Part shown: one piece after another, positions 8,315 to 16,836 of the stretch
Position numbering within the stretch: position 1 is the stretch's first letter
Layout: the number at the start of each line of letters is the position of its first letter
NCBI GenBank assembly: GCA_963205235.1
Contig: CAUJIP010000123.1
Span: forward strand, 1 to 64,000
Source: Pseudomonadota bacterium
GTDB lineage: Bacteria > Pseudomonadota > Alphaproteobacteria > Rhodobacterales > Rhodobacteraceae
Length of the DNA stretch: 64,000 nucleotides
Direction: 5' to 3'
Made by a program: the position numbers and the translations under genes
Notes under the pieces: generated by a model
What the model was told of the DNA's origin: nothing
Database searches by the model: none
What the model saw: the letters and a program-made list of their open reading frames with translations, nothing else

Positions 8315-9688
8315 ATGGCAGACGAAATGATCGCCGGCATCCGCAAGGACCGCCTTGCCGCCTTCGCCACGCGCGAGGCTGCAACCTATGCCAAGGCACG
8401 CCCGAAATCGGCCAAGGCTCTGGCCAAGGGCGCGGGGCATTTCCTGAACGGCGTGCCGATGCACTGGATGGCCGACTGGCCGATGCCGCATCTGCCGTTG
8501 ATCGCATCGGCGCATGGCGCCCGGATCGAGGATATCGACGGCCACGGGCTGGATGACTTTTGCCTCGGCGACACCGGGTCGATGTTCGGCCATTCCCCTG
8601 CCCCAGTGGCACGCGCGATCCGCGAACAGGCGCGGCGTGGTCTGACCTATATGCTGCCGACCGAGGCCGCACTGGAAGCTGGTCGCCTGCTGACCGAGCG
8701 CTTCGGCAATTTCCGCTGGCAGATCGCCACCACGGCGACCGATGCCAACCGATTTGCCCTGCGTGTTGCCCGCGAAATCACCGGGCGGCCCAAGGTCCTG
8801 GTCTTCAACGGCTGCTATCACGGCACGGTCGACGACACCTTTGTCAGGCTGGAGAATGGCAAGACCACCGCCTCCCCCGGCCTGATGGGGCAGGTGAACG
8901 ACCTGACGCAAACCGCTGTCGCCTGCGAATTCAACGACTTGGCAGGGGTCGAAGCTGCTCTGAAGCAGGGCGATGTCGCGGCGATCCTGACCGAACCCGT
9001 GATGACCAATTCCTGCATGGTCCTGCCCGAGGCCGGGTTCCATGATGGCCTTCGCCAGCTTAGCCTGAAATACGGCGCGCTTCTGATCATGGACGAGACG
9101 CATACGATTTCCTCCGGCCTTGGCGGCTATACTGGCGTGCATTCGTTGCGCCCTGATATCTTTGTCGTCGGCAAATGCGTGGCAGGCGGGATGCCGACAG
9201 CGGTCTGGGGGTTAAGCCCTGCCACCGCCGACCGCTACAACGAAGCCGACGCCAAACGTGCGCCGGGGCGGACGGGGATGGGCACGACCCTTTCCGCCAA
9301 CCCGATGCAATTCGCCTGTCTGGTCGCGAACCTGTCGCAGGTGATGACGGCGAAGAACTATGCCCATATGGAAAAGCTGGCCGCCCGGTTAAGCCACGGG
9401 CTTGCCCGCGTCATCGACCGGCACAAGGCCCCCTGGCATGTCGTGCGAGTGGGCGCGCGGGTTGAGTTCATCTGCGCGCCGGGGCCGTTGAAGAACGGGG
9501 CCGAGGCCGCCTTTGCGCATCAGCCCCAGGTCGAGGCGGCACTCCATACCGGGCTGATCAACCGGGGCACACTGATCGCGCCCTTCCACAACATGATGCT
9601 GATCAGCCCGGCAACGAAGAAGGCCCAGGTCGACCACCTGATCGCCAATTTCGATGCCATCATGACCGAACTTTTCAAGGCAGCCTGA
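8315..9688 (+). CDS. Class-III PLP aminotransferase (glutamate-1-semialdehyde mutase-like)
   Basis: A 457-residue fold-type I PLP enzyme of class III. The cofactor-contact blocks are ATTATDANRFALRVAREITG, FNGCYHG, LIMDETHTISSG (the pyridine-nitrogen Asp, with DETHT rather than the common DEV/DEVQ) and VVGKCVAGGMPTAVWG, whose Lys (about residue 286) should form the Schiff base. The amino-group donor and substrate are not determined. The track ORF begins upstream through the palindrome; MADEMIAGIRKD at 8315 is preferred. The stop is separated by one base from the glutamine-synthetase-like gene, indicating tight co-expression. It is probably part of an amine or amino-acid catabolic route with that ligase. 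Confidence 0.82.
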   Translation: MADEMIAGIRKDRLAAFATREAATYAKARPKSAKALAKGAGHFLNGVPMHWMADWPMPHLPLIASAHGARIEDIDGHGLDDFCLGDTGSMFGHSPAPVARAIREQARRGLTYMLPTEAALEAGRLLTERFGNFRWQIATTATDANRFALRVAREITGRPKVLVFNGCYHGTVDDTFVRLENGKTTASPGLMGQVNDLTQTAVACEFNDLAGVEAALKQGDVAAILTEPVMTNSCMVLPEAGFHDGLRQLSLKYGALLIMDETHTISSGLGGYTGVHSLRPDIFVVGKCVAGGMPTAVWGLSPATADRYNEADAKRAPGRTGMGTTLSANPMQFACLVANLSQVMTAKNYAHMEKLAARLSHGLARVIDRHKAPWHVVRVGARVEFICAPGPLKNGAEAAFAHQPQVEAALHTGLINRGTLIAPFHNMMLISPATKKAQVDHLIANFDAIMTELFKAA

Positions 9689-9689
9689 C

Positions 9690-11078
9690 ATGACCCACAA
9701 CAGCCCCTCCGGTTCAACCCCCGCCGAGGCCGAGGCCTTTCTGGCCGCCCATCCCGAGATTGAATCCTTCGATATCGTCTTGCATGATTCGAACGGAATT
9801 GGCCGGGGAAAGATCATCCGGCGCCATGAACTTTTGTCCATTTACAACAATGGACGGCATATGCCGATCTCGATCCTCGGCCTCGACATCTGCGGCGAGG
9901 ATGTGCATGAGACTGGCCTGATCTGGGACGAAGGCGACGGCGACCGCCGGGCCTGGCCCATTCCCGGTACGCTGGTTCCCCTTGCCGGGACCAATCCGCC
10001 GCGCGGCGAAGTGTTCATGTCGCTGTACAATCTGGATGGCAGCCAGATGAGCTCGGACCCGCGCCATGCCTTGCAGCGGCAGGTCGATGCGCTGGCGGCT
10101 GAGGGGCTTTATCCGGCGGGGGCGTTCGAGCTGGAATTCTTCCTGCTTGAGAATGACCGCGACGCCAAGGGCAAGATGGTGCCCGCGCGCGACGTGCTGG
10201 ACGGGCGGCGGAATTCAAAGACCGATGTCTATTCGGTCGACCAGTTGCACGGGATGCTGCCCCTGTTCAACGACATCTATGCCGGGGCCAAGGCGGCGGG
10301 GATCAAGGCGGAAACGCTGATCTCGGAATTCGCGCCGGGGCAATATGAACTGACTCTGCACTACCGCGAGAACGTGATGCAGGCGGCGGATGACCTGATG
10401 CGGCTGAAGCGGCTGGTCCGCATGCATGCGCGGCTGCACGGCCGGACCGCCTGTTTCATGGCCAAGCCGAATGAGGATTATGCGGGTTCGGGGATGCACT
10501 TCCACGTCTCGCTGCAGGATGGGAACGGCAAGAACACCTTTGTCGAAGCGGTCGAAGGCCAATGGAACGACCAGATCCGCCATGCGATCGGGGGCCTGCG
10601 CCAGACCATGGGCGAATCGATGCTGGTCTTTGCGCCACATGCGAATTCCTGGCGGCGGTTCGCGTCGCAAAGCTATGCGCCGGTTTCCCCGACCTGGGGC
10701 GTCAACAATCGCTCGGTCGCGCTGCGCATTCCGGCGGGCGATATCCGTGCCCGCAGGATCGAACATCGCCCGGCAGGGGTGGACGCGAACCCCTATCTGG
10801 TGGCGGCGACGGTACTGGCGGGCATCCGCCACGGGTTGAAGCACAAGATCGACCCCGGCCCGGAAGTGACCGGCAACGGCTATGACGCCAAGACCGACAT
10901 CGTGATGCCCGACGACTGGCGGTCGGCGATCAAGCTGGCGACGGCGTCGGGCTTCCTGAAGGACGCCCTGGGCGAGGACATGCACCGCACCTTCACCGCC
11001 GTGAAGGCGTCGGAATATGCCCGCGTGATGCGCACGGTCAGCGAGGTCGACTTCGACCTTTACCTGCACACGGTCTGA
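9690..11078 (+). CDS. Glutamine synthetase family protein (gamma-glutamyl-polyamine synthetase-like)
   Basis: A 462-residue member of the glutamine synthetase superfamily. The catalytic layout is present: GAFELEFFLLE (metal-binding Glu), SEFAPGQYELTLHY, SGMHFHVSL (metal His), NNRSVALRIP and the substrate Arg in RARRIEHR. The N-terminal segment FDIVLHDSNGIGRGKIIRR is of the PuuA/GlnT-like type rather than the nitrogen-assimilation GlnA type, so a gamma-glutamylation of an amine is more likely than bulk glutamine synthesis. That is inference from family resemblance. It starts one base after the aminotransferase stop and ends just before a REP-like hairpin. Confidence 0.85.
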   Translation: MTHNSPSGSTPAEAEAFLAAHPEIESFDIVLHDSNGIGRGKIIRRHELLSIYNNGRHMPISILGLDICGEDVHETGLIWDEGDGDRRAWPIPGTLVPLAGTNPPRGEVFMSLYNLDGSQMSSDPRHALQRQVDALAAEGLYPAGAFELEFFLLENDRDAKGKMVPARDVLDGRRNSKTDVYSVDQLHGMLPLFNDIYAGAKAAGIKAETLISEFAPGQYELTLHYRENVMQAADDLMRLKRLVRMHARLHGRTACFMAKPNEDYAGSGMHFHVSLQDGNGKNTFVEAVEGQWNDQIRHAIGGLRQTMGESMLVFAPHANSWRRFASQSYAPVSPTWGVNNRSVALRIPAGDIRARRIEHRPAGVDANPYLVAATVLAGIRHGLKHKIDPGPEVTGNGYDAKTDIVMPDDWRSAIKLATASGFLKDALGEDMHRTFTAVKASEYARVMRTVSEVDFDLYLHTV

Positions 11079-11087
11079 CAAACGCAA

Positions 11088-11110
11088 GGGCGGGCCGAAA
11101 CCCGCCCTAC
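11088..11110 (-). repeat. GTAG-headed REP-like hairpin
   Basis: On the minus strand this reads GTAG followed by GGCGGGTTTCGGCCCGCC. It begins ten bases after the glutamine-synthetase-like stop and 19 bases from the stop of the next, convergent gene. It may also act as a weak bidirectional mRNA-end structure. Confidence 0.6.
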
Positions 11111-11128
11111 AATCCCTGAAACTTCAGG

Positions 11129-11899
11129 TCAGATCGTCCCGGCCAGCTCTTCCATCTTGGCTTTCAACGTCAGGATCGGCGCGGGGTCGAAACCGACCGG
11201 AGCGGCGACATTCGGATCAGGCATCGACAGAATGACATCGTCCATCGCCATGCCCATTTCGGCCGCCCCGCCTGCGACATTGGGGTCAGAGTCGCCAAGC
11301 AGCAGGTCGATCTGCACCCGCGCCACCATCAGCATGGCCCAGGCGTCCTGATAATTGTTCACCTCGGTCGGACCGGAAACGTTGATCTCGGCGGCGATAG
11401 CCTCGGTCTGCGCGACGATCGAAAGGAGCAGGTCCCGGTTGGTCGGCTTCAGGCTGGACCTTGCCAGCATGATCCCGGTAATCACGGCCTGAAAATTCGC
11501 GGTAACCGTTGCCGCATCTCCGCCGCCTTCCAGCGTAAGCAGCAACGACTCCAGATCCGGCGCCCCGGCAGCGGCCAGCCCCGCCGCGATCCCCGGCAAG
11601 GTTTCGACGCGCGGGTGGGCGAAATGTGACCCGTCCGGGTTGGTCAGTCCGTCCTGCATGAACAGCATGCCCAGATTCAGATCGCTTTCGATCTTGGCCA
11701 GCGCGGCAAGGATACGGACGGTTTCCGGGTCGGTGGCCGCCGCCTGTGCCAGGATCAGGGCAGGTTCCACCTTGGGCTTCATCCGGTCGATCTGCGCGTG
11801 ACCGGTTGTCGCCAGACCAAGGCCCAGACAGACCCCAAACGTCACCGCGTTCCGCGCCGCCCGACCTGCCCCGCCAAAGGTAATTTTCCGAAGGATCAT
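11129..11899 (-). CDS. Exported protein of unknown function, paralogue A
   Basis: A 256-residue protein with a basic N-terminus, a hydrophobic stretch and a likely signal-peptidase site after GHA. The mature part is mostly helical and acidic. I do not recognise a family. It is clearly a paralogue of the gene at 12136-12912: both share GMLFM.DGLTNP.GSHF.HPR.ET, LEGGGDAATVT, GPTEVNNYQDAWAMLMVAR and the C-terminal MDDVILSMPDPNVAAPV...MEELAGTI. The conserved His and Asp/Glu residues in SHFAHPRVET could bind a ligand or metal, but that is speculation. A GAGAAG site precedes the chosen start. About 236 bases with no visible gene separate it from its paralogue. Confidence 0.75.
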   Translation of the reverse strand: MILRKITFGGAGRAARNAVTFGVCLGLGLATTGHAQIDRMKPKVEPALILAQAAATDPETVRILAALAKIESDLNLGMLFMQDGLTNPDGSHFAHPRVETLPGIAAGLAAAGAPDLESLLLTLEGGGDAATVTANFQAVITGIMLARSSLKPTNRDLLLSIVAQTEAIAAEINVSGPTEVNNYQDAWAMLMVARVQIDLLLGDSDPNVAGGAAEMGMAMDDVILSMPDPNVAAPVGFDPAPILTLKAKMEELAGTI

Positions 11900-12135
11900 T
11901 GCACTTCTCTATGCTTCGTCACGGGTCAGGGCCACTTGCCCCGGACAGGGCCAAAGGGCGACCGCCCGTGGGTTGGATTTACTGGACACCAGGCTGAAAT
12001 GGCACAATCACCGGACGAGGCAAGCCAAGAGGGCCTTCCGTCTGGGTTGTGCAATATTGCCTGATCGCCTGCAGGGCAAGCCCCACCTGTGTCATGACAA
12101 CGGCTGATCACCCAAGATGCCCGCAGGAATGGCCA

Positions 12136-12912
12136 CTAGATGGTCCCTGCAAGCGCCTCCATCTTTTCCTTCAGGGCGTTGATCGGTGCCGGATCGAATT
12201 CGACCGGAGCCGCGACATTCGGGTCCGGCATCGACAGGATGACATCGTCCAGCGCCATCCCCATGTCAGTCGCCGCCTTCGCGATGGCCGGGTCGGAGTT
12301 GCCCATCAAAAGATCGACCTGCCCCCGTGCCACCATCAGCATAGCCCAAGCGTCCTGATAGTTGTTCACCTCGGTCGGGCCAGCGGCGTTGATCTCGCCG
12401 ACCACGGCCTCGGCCTGCGCGACGATCGACAACAGAAAGTCGCGGTCTGTCGGCTTCAGGGTGGATCGCGCCATGGCCAGCGCGGTGATCACCGCCTGAT
12501 AATTCGTTGTCACCGTCGCGGCATCGCCGCCGCCCTCAAGCGTGACCAGAAGCGGTTCGATATCGGCCACCCCGGCTGCGGCAAGCCCGTCCTTGATACC
12601 GGGAATCGTCTCGTTGCGCGGATGGGTGAAATGCGACCCTTCCGGGTTGGTCAGCCCATCGTGCATGAACAGCATGCCAAGTTGAAGGTCGCTTTCAACC
12701 TTGCCCAGCGCGGTCAGGAGGCGAACGGTTTCCGGATTTGTGGCGCTGGCCTCGGCAAGAATGACGACGGGTTGCACGGGGATCACGCTGCGCACCACTT
12801 GCGCGGACACCGGCGACGTCAGCGCAAAACTGGCACAAGCACCAATGGCTACGGCAATGTTCATCCCTTGAAAGAAGGAAACCGGGAACCAACGGCTACG
12901 GAAACTTGGCAT
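12136..12912 (-). CDS. Exported protein of unknown function, paralogue B
   Basis: A 258-residue paralogue of the preceding gene in the same orientation, with a signal peptide ending near SPVSA. The mature regions of the two align along their whole length without gaps of note, with most differences in the signal peptide and the first part of the mature protein. An aaaggac site lies upstream of the chosen start; an alternative start at MNIAVAIG (12864) would shorten the signal region. This is a tandem duplication retained with moderate divergence, which implies selection on both copies. There is no recognisable domain. A REP hairpin and the glutamine-synthetase operon lie beyond paralogue A. 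Confidence 0.75.
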   Translation of the reverse strand: MPSFRSRWFPVSFFQGMNIAVAIGACASFALTSPVSAQVVRSVIPVQPVVILAEASATNPETVRLLTALGKVESDLQLGMLFMHDGLTNPEGSHFTHPRNETIPGIKDGLAAAGVADIEPLLVTLEGGGDAATVTTNYQAVITALAMARSTLKPTDRDFLLSIVAQAEAVVGEINAAGPTEVNNYQDAWAMLMVARGQVDLLMGNSDPAIAKAATDMGMALDDVILSMPDPNVAAPVEFDPAPINALKEKMEALAGTI

Positions 12913-13001
12913 CGACTTGTCCTTTCCTTGATATTCTCCGGCAACGCGCCAGTTGAATTGATCGCCTCATGGTTGCTCTTTTGATCATAAAAGAGGGATC
13001 A

Positions 13002-13172
13002 ATGTGGCGACAGTAGGGACGGTTTGCGACGTCACTGCATCACTGGTTTCTGGACGGATTTGGCTGGATGGTCTGGGCAGCGGCGGAAGTTGGTGTCATC
13101 ATGCTTGGCGCGGCGGCCAAGGGCTTTTGCCCGATCTACCGGCTGACGGGGATCAACACCTGCAGGATCTGA
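13002..13172 (+). pseudogene. Remnant of a DUF2892/YgaP-like membrane protein gene
   Basis: A ribosome site (agaggg) precedes ATG at 13002, but the frame reads M-W-R-Q and then TAG. The same frame continues open to 13172 and encodes a hydrophobic stretch ending KGFCPIYRLTGINTCRI, which matches the CP...LGINTC signature at the end of DUF2892 proteins. It may be a gene broken by a nonsense mutation and 5' degeneration, or an internal ATG at 13068 may still give a 34-residue peptide. Genes of this family commonly precede YeeE/YedE pairs in sulfide-responsive operons, as here, eight bases before the next start. Confidence 0.55.
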
Positions 13173-13179
13173 GGGCCAC

Positions 13180-13611
13180 ATGGAAACAGAGTTCACCCCC
13201 TGGGCGTCACTTGGGGGGGGCCTATTGATCGGCCTTGCCGCCACGCTTCTGATGGTGATGCACGGTCGCATCTTTGGCGCGACCGGCATTCTTGGCGGAT
13301 TGCTGCGGTTCAACGATCCGGGCGACTGGGCGGTGCGCGCGGCCCTGATTGTCGGCATGGCCGGGGGACCGCTGGTCTTTTGGCTGGCAACGGGCGCGAT
13401 GCCGGTGACCGACCTGCCGATCTCGAATCTGGCAGTGGCGGTTGGCGGGCTGATCGTTGGCGTCGGTGTCAGCTATGGCGGCGGCTGCACGTCGGGCCAT
13501 GGCGTCTGCGGTCTGGCACGGGGATCTTGGCGGTCGATGGTGGCAACGGCGACCTTCATGGCCACGGCGATCCTGACCGTGACCGTCATTCGCCACGTTG
13601 TGGGGGCCTAG
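13180..13611 (+). CDS. YeeE/YedE family sulfur-transport half protein (first)
   Basis: A 143-residue membrane protein with about four hydrophobic segments and the YeeE/YedE (DUF395) signature SYGGGCTSGHGVCGLARGS, whose Cys residues are thought to relay thiosulfate or another sulfur species across the membrane. This is a half-length form; the second half is encoded by the next gene one base downstream, as in the PmpA/PmpB pairs of bigR-type sulfide operons. GAGGG precedes the ATG. Together with the persulfide-dioxygenase-like gene it forms a three-gene sulfur unit. Confidence 0.9.
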   Translation: METEFTPWASLGGGLLIGLAATLLMVMHGRIFGATGILGGLLRFNDPGDWAVRAALIVGMAGGPLVFWLATGAMPVTDLPISNLAVAVGGLIVGVGVSYGGGCTSGHGVCGLARGSWRSMVATATFMATAILTVTVIRHVVGA

Positions 13612-13612
13612 G

Positions 13613-14044
13613 ATGCGCATCCTTTCCGCCATTGTCATTGGCCTGATCTTCGGGCTTGGCATCAGCATTTCGGGCATGGCAAACCCGGCCAAAGTCCTGA
13701 ACTTCTTTGATATATTCGGAACCTGGGACCCAAGCCTTGCCTTTGTCATGGCCGGAGCCCTGGCCGTGAACATCCCCGGCTACCGGCTGGCCTTCCGCCG
13801 CCCCGCCCCGGTGATCGAGCCAAGATTCCAGCTTCCCGACAAGCGGGTGATCGACCGCCGCCTTGTGCTCGGCTCGGCCACGTTCGGCATCGGCTGGGGC
13901 ATCGCGGGCTTTTGCCCCGGCGGGGCCTTGCCCGTCATCTCGACGCTGGAACCCGGCGTCCTGCTGTTTGTTGCCGCGCTGATCGTCGGGATGCTTGTGG
14001 CGCGGTTGCCAAGTACCTGGTTCCCATCCCGCGGCAAATCCTGA
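13613..14044 (+). CDS. YeeE/YedE family sulfur-transport half protein (second)
   Basis: A 143-residue membrane protein with the motifs GLGISISGMANPAKVLNFFD near the N-terminus and GIGWGIAGFCPGGALP with the conserved Cys, defining the second-type YeeE/YedE half. It starts one base after the stop of the first half; the track ORF includes five extra upstream codons that overlap the neighbour and are not used. The role is presumed import or export of a sulfur compound coupled to the following metallo-hydrolase. Regulation is not visible; no ArsR-type BigR gene is seen adjacent. Confidence 0.9.
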   Translation: MRILSAIVIGLIFGLGISISGMANPAKVLNFFDIFGTWDPSLAFVMAGALAVNIPGYRLAFRRPAPVIEPRFQLPDKRVIDRRLVLGSATFGIGWGIAGFCPGGALPVISTLEPGVLLFVAALIVGMLVARLPSTWFPSRGKS

Positions 14045-14060
14045 ACCAACCGAGGTCACC

Positions 14061-14942
14061 ATGCCCATCAGCACCGATCTTTCCGTCAAACCCGAAGTCA
14101 CCGGCTTTTTCGACCCGGCGACCAACACGATCAGCTATGTCGTCAAGGACCCCGGTTCCACCGCTTGCGCCGTGGTCGATTCGGTCATGGACATCGACTA
14201 TGCGGCGGGCCGGATCACCTATGACCACGCCGACCAGATCATCGCCCATATCAAGGCGCAGGGGCTGCGGCTAGAGTGGCTGATCGAAACCCATGTCCAT
14301 GCAGACCACCTGTCCGGCGCACCCTATATCCAGAAAGCGCTTGGCGGCCAAATCGGCATCGGCCGCGGAATTACCGTGGTGCAGGACACGTTCGGCAAGG
14401 TCTTCAACGAGGGGACCGAGTTTCAGCGCGACGGGTCGCAGTTCGACCGGCTGTTTTCCGACGGCGACAGCTATCAGGTCGGCGGCATGACCTGTGTCGC
14501 GATGCACACCCCCGGCCACACGCCTGCCTGCATGACCCATGTGATGGGCGATGCCGCGTTTGTGGGCGATACGCTGTTCATGCCGGATGGCGGGTCCGCC
14601 CGCGCCGATTTCCCCGGCGGCGATGCGGGGCAGTTGTGGGACAGCATCCAGAAAGTCCTGGCCCTGCCCGACGAGATGCGGCTCTTCATGTGCCATGACT
14701 ACGGCCCGAACGGGCGCGAGATCCGTTGGGAAACGTCCGTGGCGGAAGAGAAGGCCCACAACATCCACATCGCCGGGAAAAGCCGGGATGAGTTCGTCTC
14801 CCTGCGCACCGCGCGTGATGCGACGCTGGCGATGCCAAAGCTGATCATCCCGTCGCTGCAAGTGAACATGCGCGGCGGCGACCTGCCCCCGGCGGATGAG
14901 GACGGCAAGCGGTTCTTGAAAGTGCCGATCAACGGCCTTTGA
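14061..14942 (+). CDS. MBL-fold persulfide dioxygenase-like protein (ETHE1/Blh type)
   Basis: A 293-residue metallo-beta-lactamase-fold protein. The metal-binding THVHADHLSGA (about residues 77-87), the His in HTPGHTPACMTH, the Asp in FVGDTLFMPDGGSARADFPGG and the final CHDYGPNG are those of ETHE1-type non-haem iron persulfide dioxygenases, which oxidise glutathione persulfide to sulfite. There is no C-terminal rhodanese domain. It follows the YeeE/YedE pair after 16 bases (start MPISTDLS with a cgagg site), supporting a sulfide-detoxification operon. The 3' end is only 14 bases from the 3' end of rnpB on the other strand. Confidence 0.9.
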   Translation: MPISTDLSVKPEVTGFFDPATNTISYVVKDPGSTACAVVDSVMDIDYAAGRITYDHADQIIAHIKAQGLRLEWLIETHVHADHLSGAPYIQKALGGQIGIGRGITVVQDTFGKVFNEGTEFQRDGSQFDRLFSDGDSYQVGGMTCVAMHTPGHTPACMTHVMGDAAFVGDTLFMPDGGSARADFPGGDAGQLWDSIQKVLALPDEMRLFMCHDYGPNGREIRWETSVAEEKAHNIHIAGKSRDEFVSLRTARDATLAMPKLIIPSLQVNMRGGDLPPADEDGKRFLKVPINGL

Positions 14943-14956
14943 CTTTGGTCGGAAAA

Positions 14957-15371
14957 CGCGCGGAGAGCCTGTAAGCCGGATTTTGTCCTGGGCCGAAACC
15001 CATGGATGACCATTCCTCTGCCAACCGTGTTGCCACGGCGGTCAAGCTGCCAACCCGGGCCTCTCGGGCGTTGGCGTCCCTGCGGGCGGTATCCTTTCGG
15101 ACCGGCCCCCGCGCGAGGCCCCTATTTGGCATTGCTCCGGGTGGGGCTTGCCGTGCCGGTCCTGTTGCCAGTCCCGCGGTGGGCTCTTACCCCACCGTTT
15201 CACCATCGCCTTGCCCTAGCGAAGGCGAACCTTCGTTCGTGGCAAGGCAGTCTCTTCTCTGTGGCGCTTTCCCTGGGGTTGCCCCCGCCGGGGGTTACCC
15301 GGCACCCTTGCCAACTGGAGTCCGGACTTTCCTCGGGTGTTGCCACCCGCGGCCATCCAGCCCTCCGCGCG
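14957..15371 (-). ncRNA. rnpB: RNase P RNA (M1-type, class A)
   Basis: On the minus strand the region begins CGCGCGGAGGGCTGGATGGCC and contains the universal block GAGGAAAGTCCGGACTCC near the 5' end. It ends with AATCCGGCTTACAGGCTCTCC and CGCG. The first and last nine bases (CGCGCGGAG / CTCCGCGCG) pair to form helix P1, which sets both boundaries, giving about 415 nt. This RNA is the catalytic subunit that matures tRNA 5' ends. It lies nine bases downstream of the amidase stop on the same strand, so its promoter probably lies inside that gene. A short T-run follows P1 and may end transcription. Confidence 0.95.
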
Positions 15372-15380
15372 AGGGGTGAG

Positions 15381-16040
15381 TTAGGCGCGCAATGCCTCGC
15401 CGTCAACCGCAATCCGCCGCAACCCCGCCGCAAGCGCGCGGTCGGTATCATCCAGCGGCCCCTCCCCCCAAGGGCGAAACCGCAGGCGAAAGGCGGTCAG
15501 CAAGGTGTCGGTCGGGGCGTCAGGATAGCCAAAGGCGCGCAGGTCCGCCTGAAGGTCGCCGGGTTCAGCGGGCACCGGCCAGACCGTCAGCCCCTGCAAG
15601 GCCAGTCGCCGCCAGTCGAACCGCGCGCCGGGGTCGCCCTTGCGGTCAGGCGCCATGTCGCTGTGACCGATCACCGCCTTCGGTGACAAGGCGTGGCGGC
15701 CCAGAAGATCGGAGAGAAGCGCCTCAAGCGCCGCCATCTGCGGTTCGGCAAAGGGTTCGGACCCGGTATTCTGCAATTCGATCCCGATGGACCGGGAATT
15801 CACGTCGCCTTCACCGCCCCATTCGCCTGCCCCGGCATGCCAGGCGCGCATCGCCTCATCCACAAGGTGGAAGACGGTGCCATCCCGGTCGATCAGGTAA
15901 TGCGCCGAAACCTCTGGGCCGGGGTCGCACAGCCGCGCCAGCGCCTCGGCGGCACTGGCCATGGCCGTATAGTGAAGGACGATCAGGTCTACCCGCTTGC
16001 CCCGCCGGTCCCCGAAATTCGGCGACGGGTGCGCCCGCAT
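15381..16040 (-). CDS. N-acetylmuramoyl-L-alanine amidase (AmpD-like)
   Basis: A 219-residue amidase_2 domain protein. Zinc and catalytic elements are LIVLHYTAMAS (first His), a central WHAGAGEWGG, IGIELQN, and GHSDMAPDRKGDPG (second His and metal ligand region). No signal peptide is apparent, which fits a cytoplasmic AmpD-type role in peptidoglycan recycling (cleaving anhydro-MurNAc-peptides), but a periplasmic AmiD-like role cannot be ruled out. It follows the small lipoprotein gene in the same direction after 15 bases and precedes rnpB. Confidence 0.9.
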   Translation of the reverse strand: MRAHPSPNFGDRRGKRVDLIVLHYTAMASAAEALARLCDPGPEVSAHYLIDRDGTVFHLVDEAMRAWHAGAGEWGGEGDVNSRSIGIELQNTGSEPFAEPQMAALEALLSDLLGRHALSPKAVIGHSDMAPDRKGDPGARFDWRRLALQGLTVWPVPAEPGDLQADLRAFGYPDAPTDTLLTAFRLRFRPWGEGPLDDTDRALAAGLRRIAVDGEALRA

Positions 16041-16055
16041 CGCTTCAGACCAACA

Positions 16056-16805
16056 TCACTGCAGCGCGGTGCGGAACGGACGCGGGTCCCACGAGCAGGC
16101 AAAGCCGTCGCCATCGGGGTCGACGCCCAGCCGGTCACGATCGGGCCCGCCTTTGGCAAGGAAATCCTGCTGCGCCTTGTCGGGCGAGGCGTATTTGGCA
16201 CAGGCCGAATCGGCGCTGCGCAGACCGATGCCGCTGCGCTTGTACATCTGGACCCCCGGCGCATGGGTGGTGGCCAGCGCGAACTCCACGATGTTCGGGC
16301 CAGTATCACCCGGACGGGCCGGCAGATCCTTCGGTTCCACGATAACATATTGCGACCGGTTGCGCGCAATGCGTTCAGCATCGCTTTCGATGGTTTCGCG
16401 CGATTTCACCGCTTCGAAATCCTGCTCGTCGGAAATGCCAAGGTTTGAAACCTCGCCACTTTCTTCCTTGATCCCGGCGGGCGCCCCCCCGCGCGGACGC
16501 GAGGAACTATCGGTCGCTTCGGGCAAGGCGGTGGGAAGTTCGGTTGGCAAAGGCCCGCTTGCAGGGACAGTCGAGCCATCGGCCCGGTCAATCGCCGCAG
16601 CGGCAGCGGCTGGATCGAAAGTGGCGGACGGCGGCGGAACCACCGCACCACCTGCCGGGGCAGGCTGCGCGCCCCTGATATAGGTGCCGTAATCGGTAAA
16701 GCCGACGCCCGATCCCGTACCGGTATTCGCGGCAGGGGTGCAGCCTGCAACAGCAAGCATCGCAAGCACCGCGCCAAGGGCGGAACCATGGTAGGAACGC
16801 ATCAT
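16056..16805 (-). CDS. Lipoprotein with Excalibur-like calcium-binding C-terminus
   Basis: The track ORF reaches back over gatA's 3' end; the plausible start is the double Met at 16805, preceded by cgaggcag. That gives 249 residues with a lipoprotein signal ending LAVAGC. A Pro/Ala-rich, disordered middle follows. The C-terminus has CAKYASPDKAQQDFLAKGG then DRDRLGVDPDGDGFACSWDP, which resembles the Excalibur calcium-binding motif (DxDxDG...C). It is probably a cell-envelope protein of unknown function, lying between gatA and the amidase and co-directional with both. Confidence 0.75.
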   Translation of the reverse strand: MMRSYHGSALGAVLAMLAVAGCTPAANTGTGSGVGFTDYGTYIRGAQPAPAGGAVVPPPSATFDPAAAAAAIDRADGSTVPASGPLPTELPTALPEATDSSSRPRGGAPAGIKEESGEVSNLGISDEQDFEAVKSRETIESDAERIARNRSQYVIVEPKDLPARPGDTGPNIVEFALATTHAPGVQMYKRSGIGLRSADSACAKYASPDKAQQDFLAKGGPDRDRLGVDPDGDGFACSWDPRPFRTALQ

Positions 16806-16836
16806 CACTGCCTCGACAGGGTTGTTTTGTGGCCCA

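Noticed and set aside
13004-13228. 74-codon GTG-start ORF over the DUF2892 remnant
   Set aside because: It is in a different frame from the recognisable family ending and overlaps the YeeE/YedE start.
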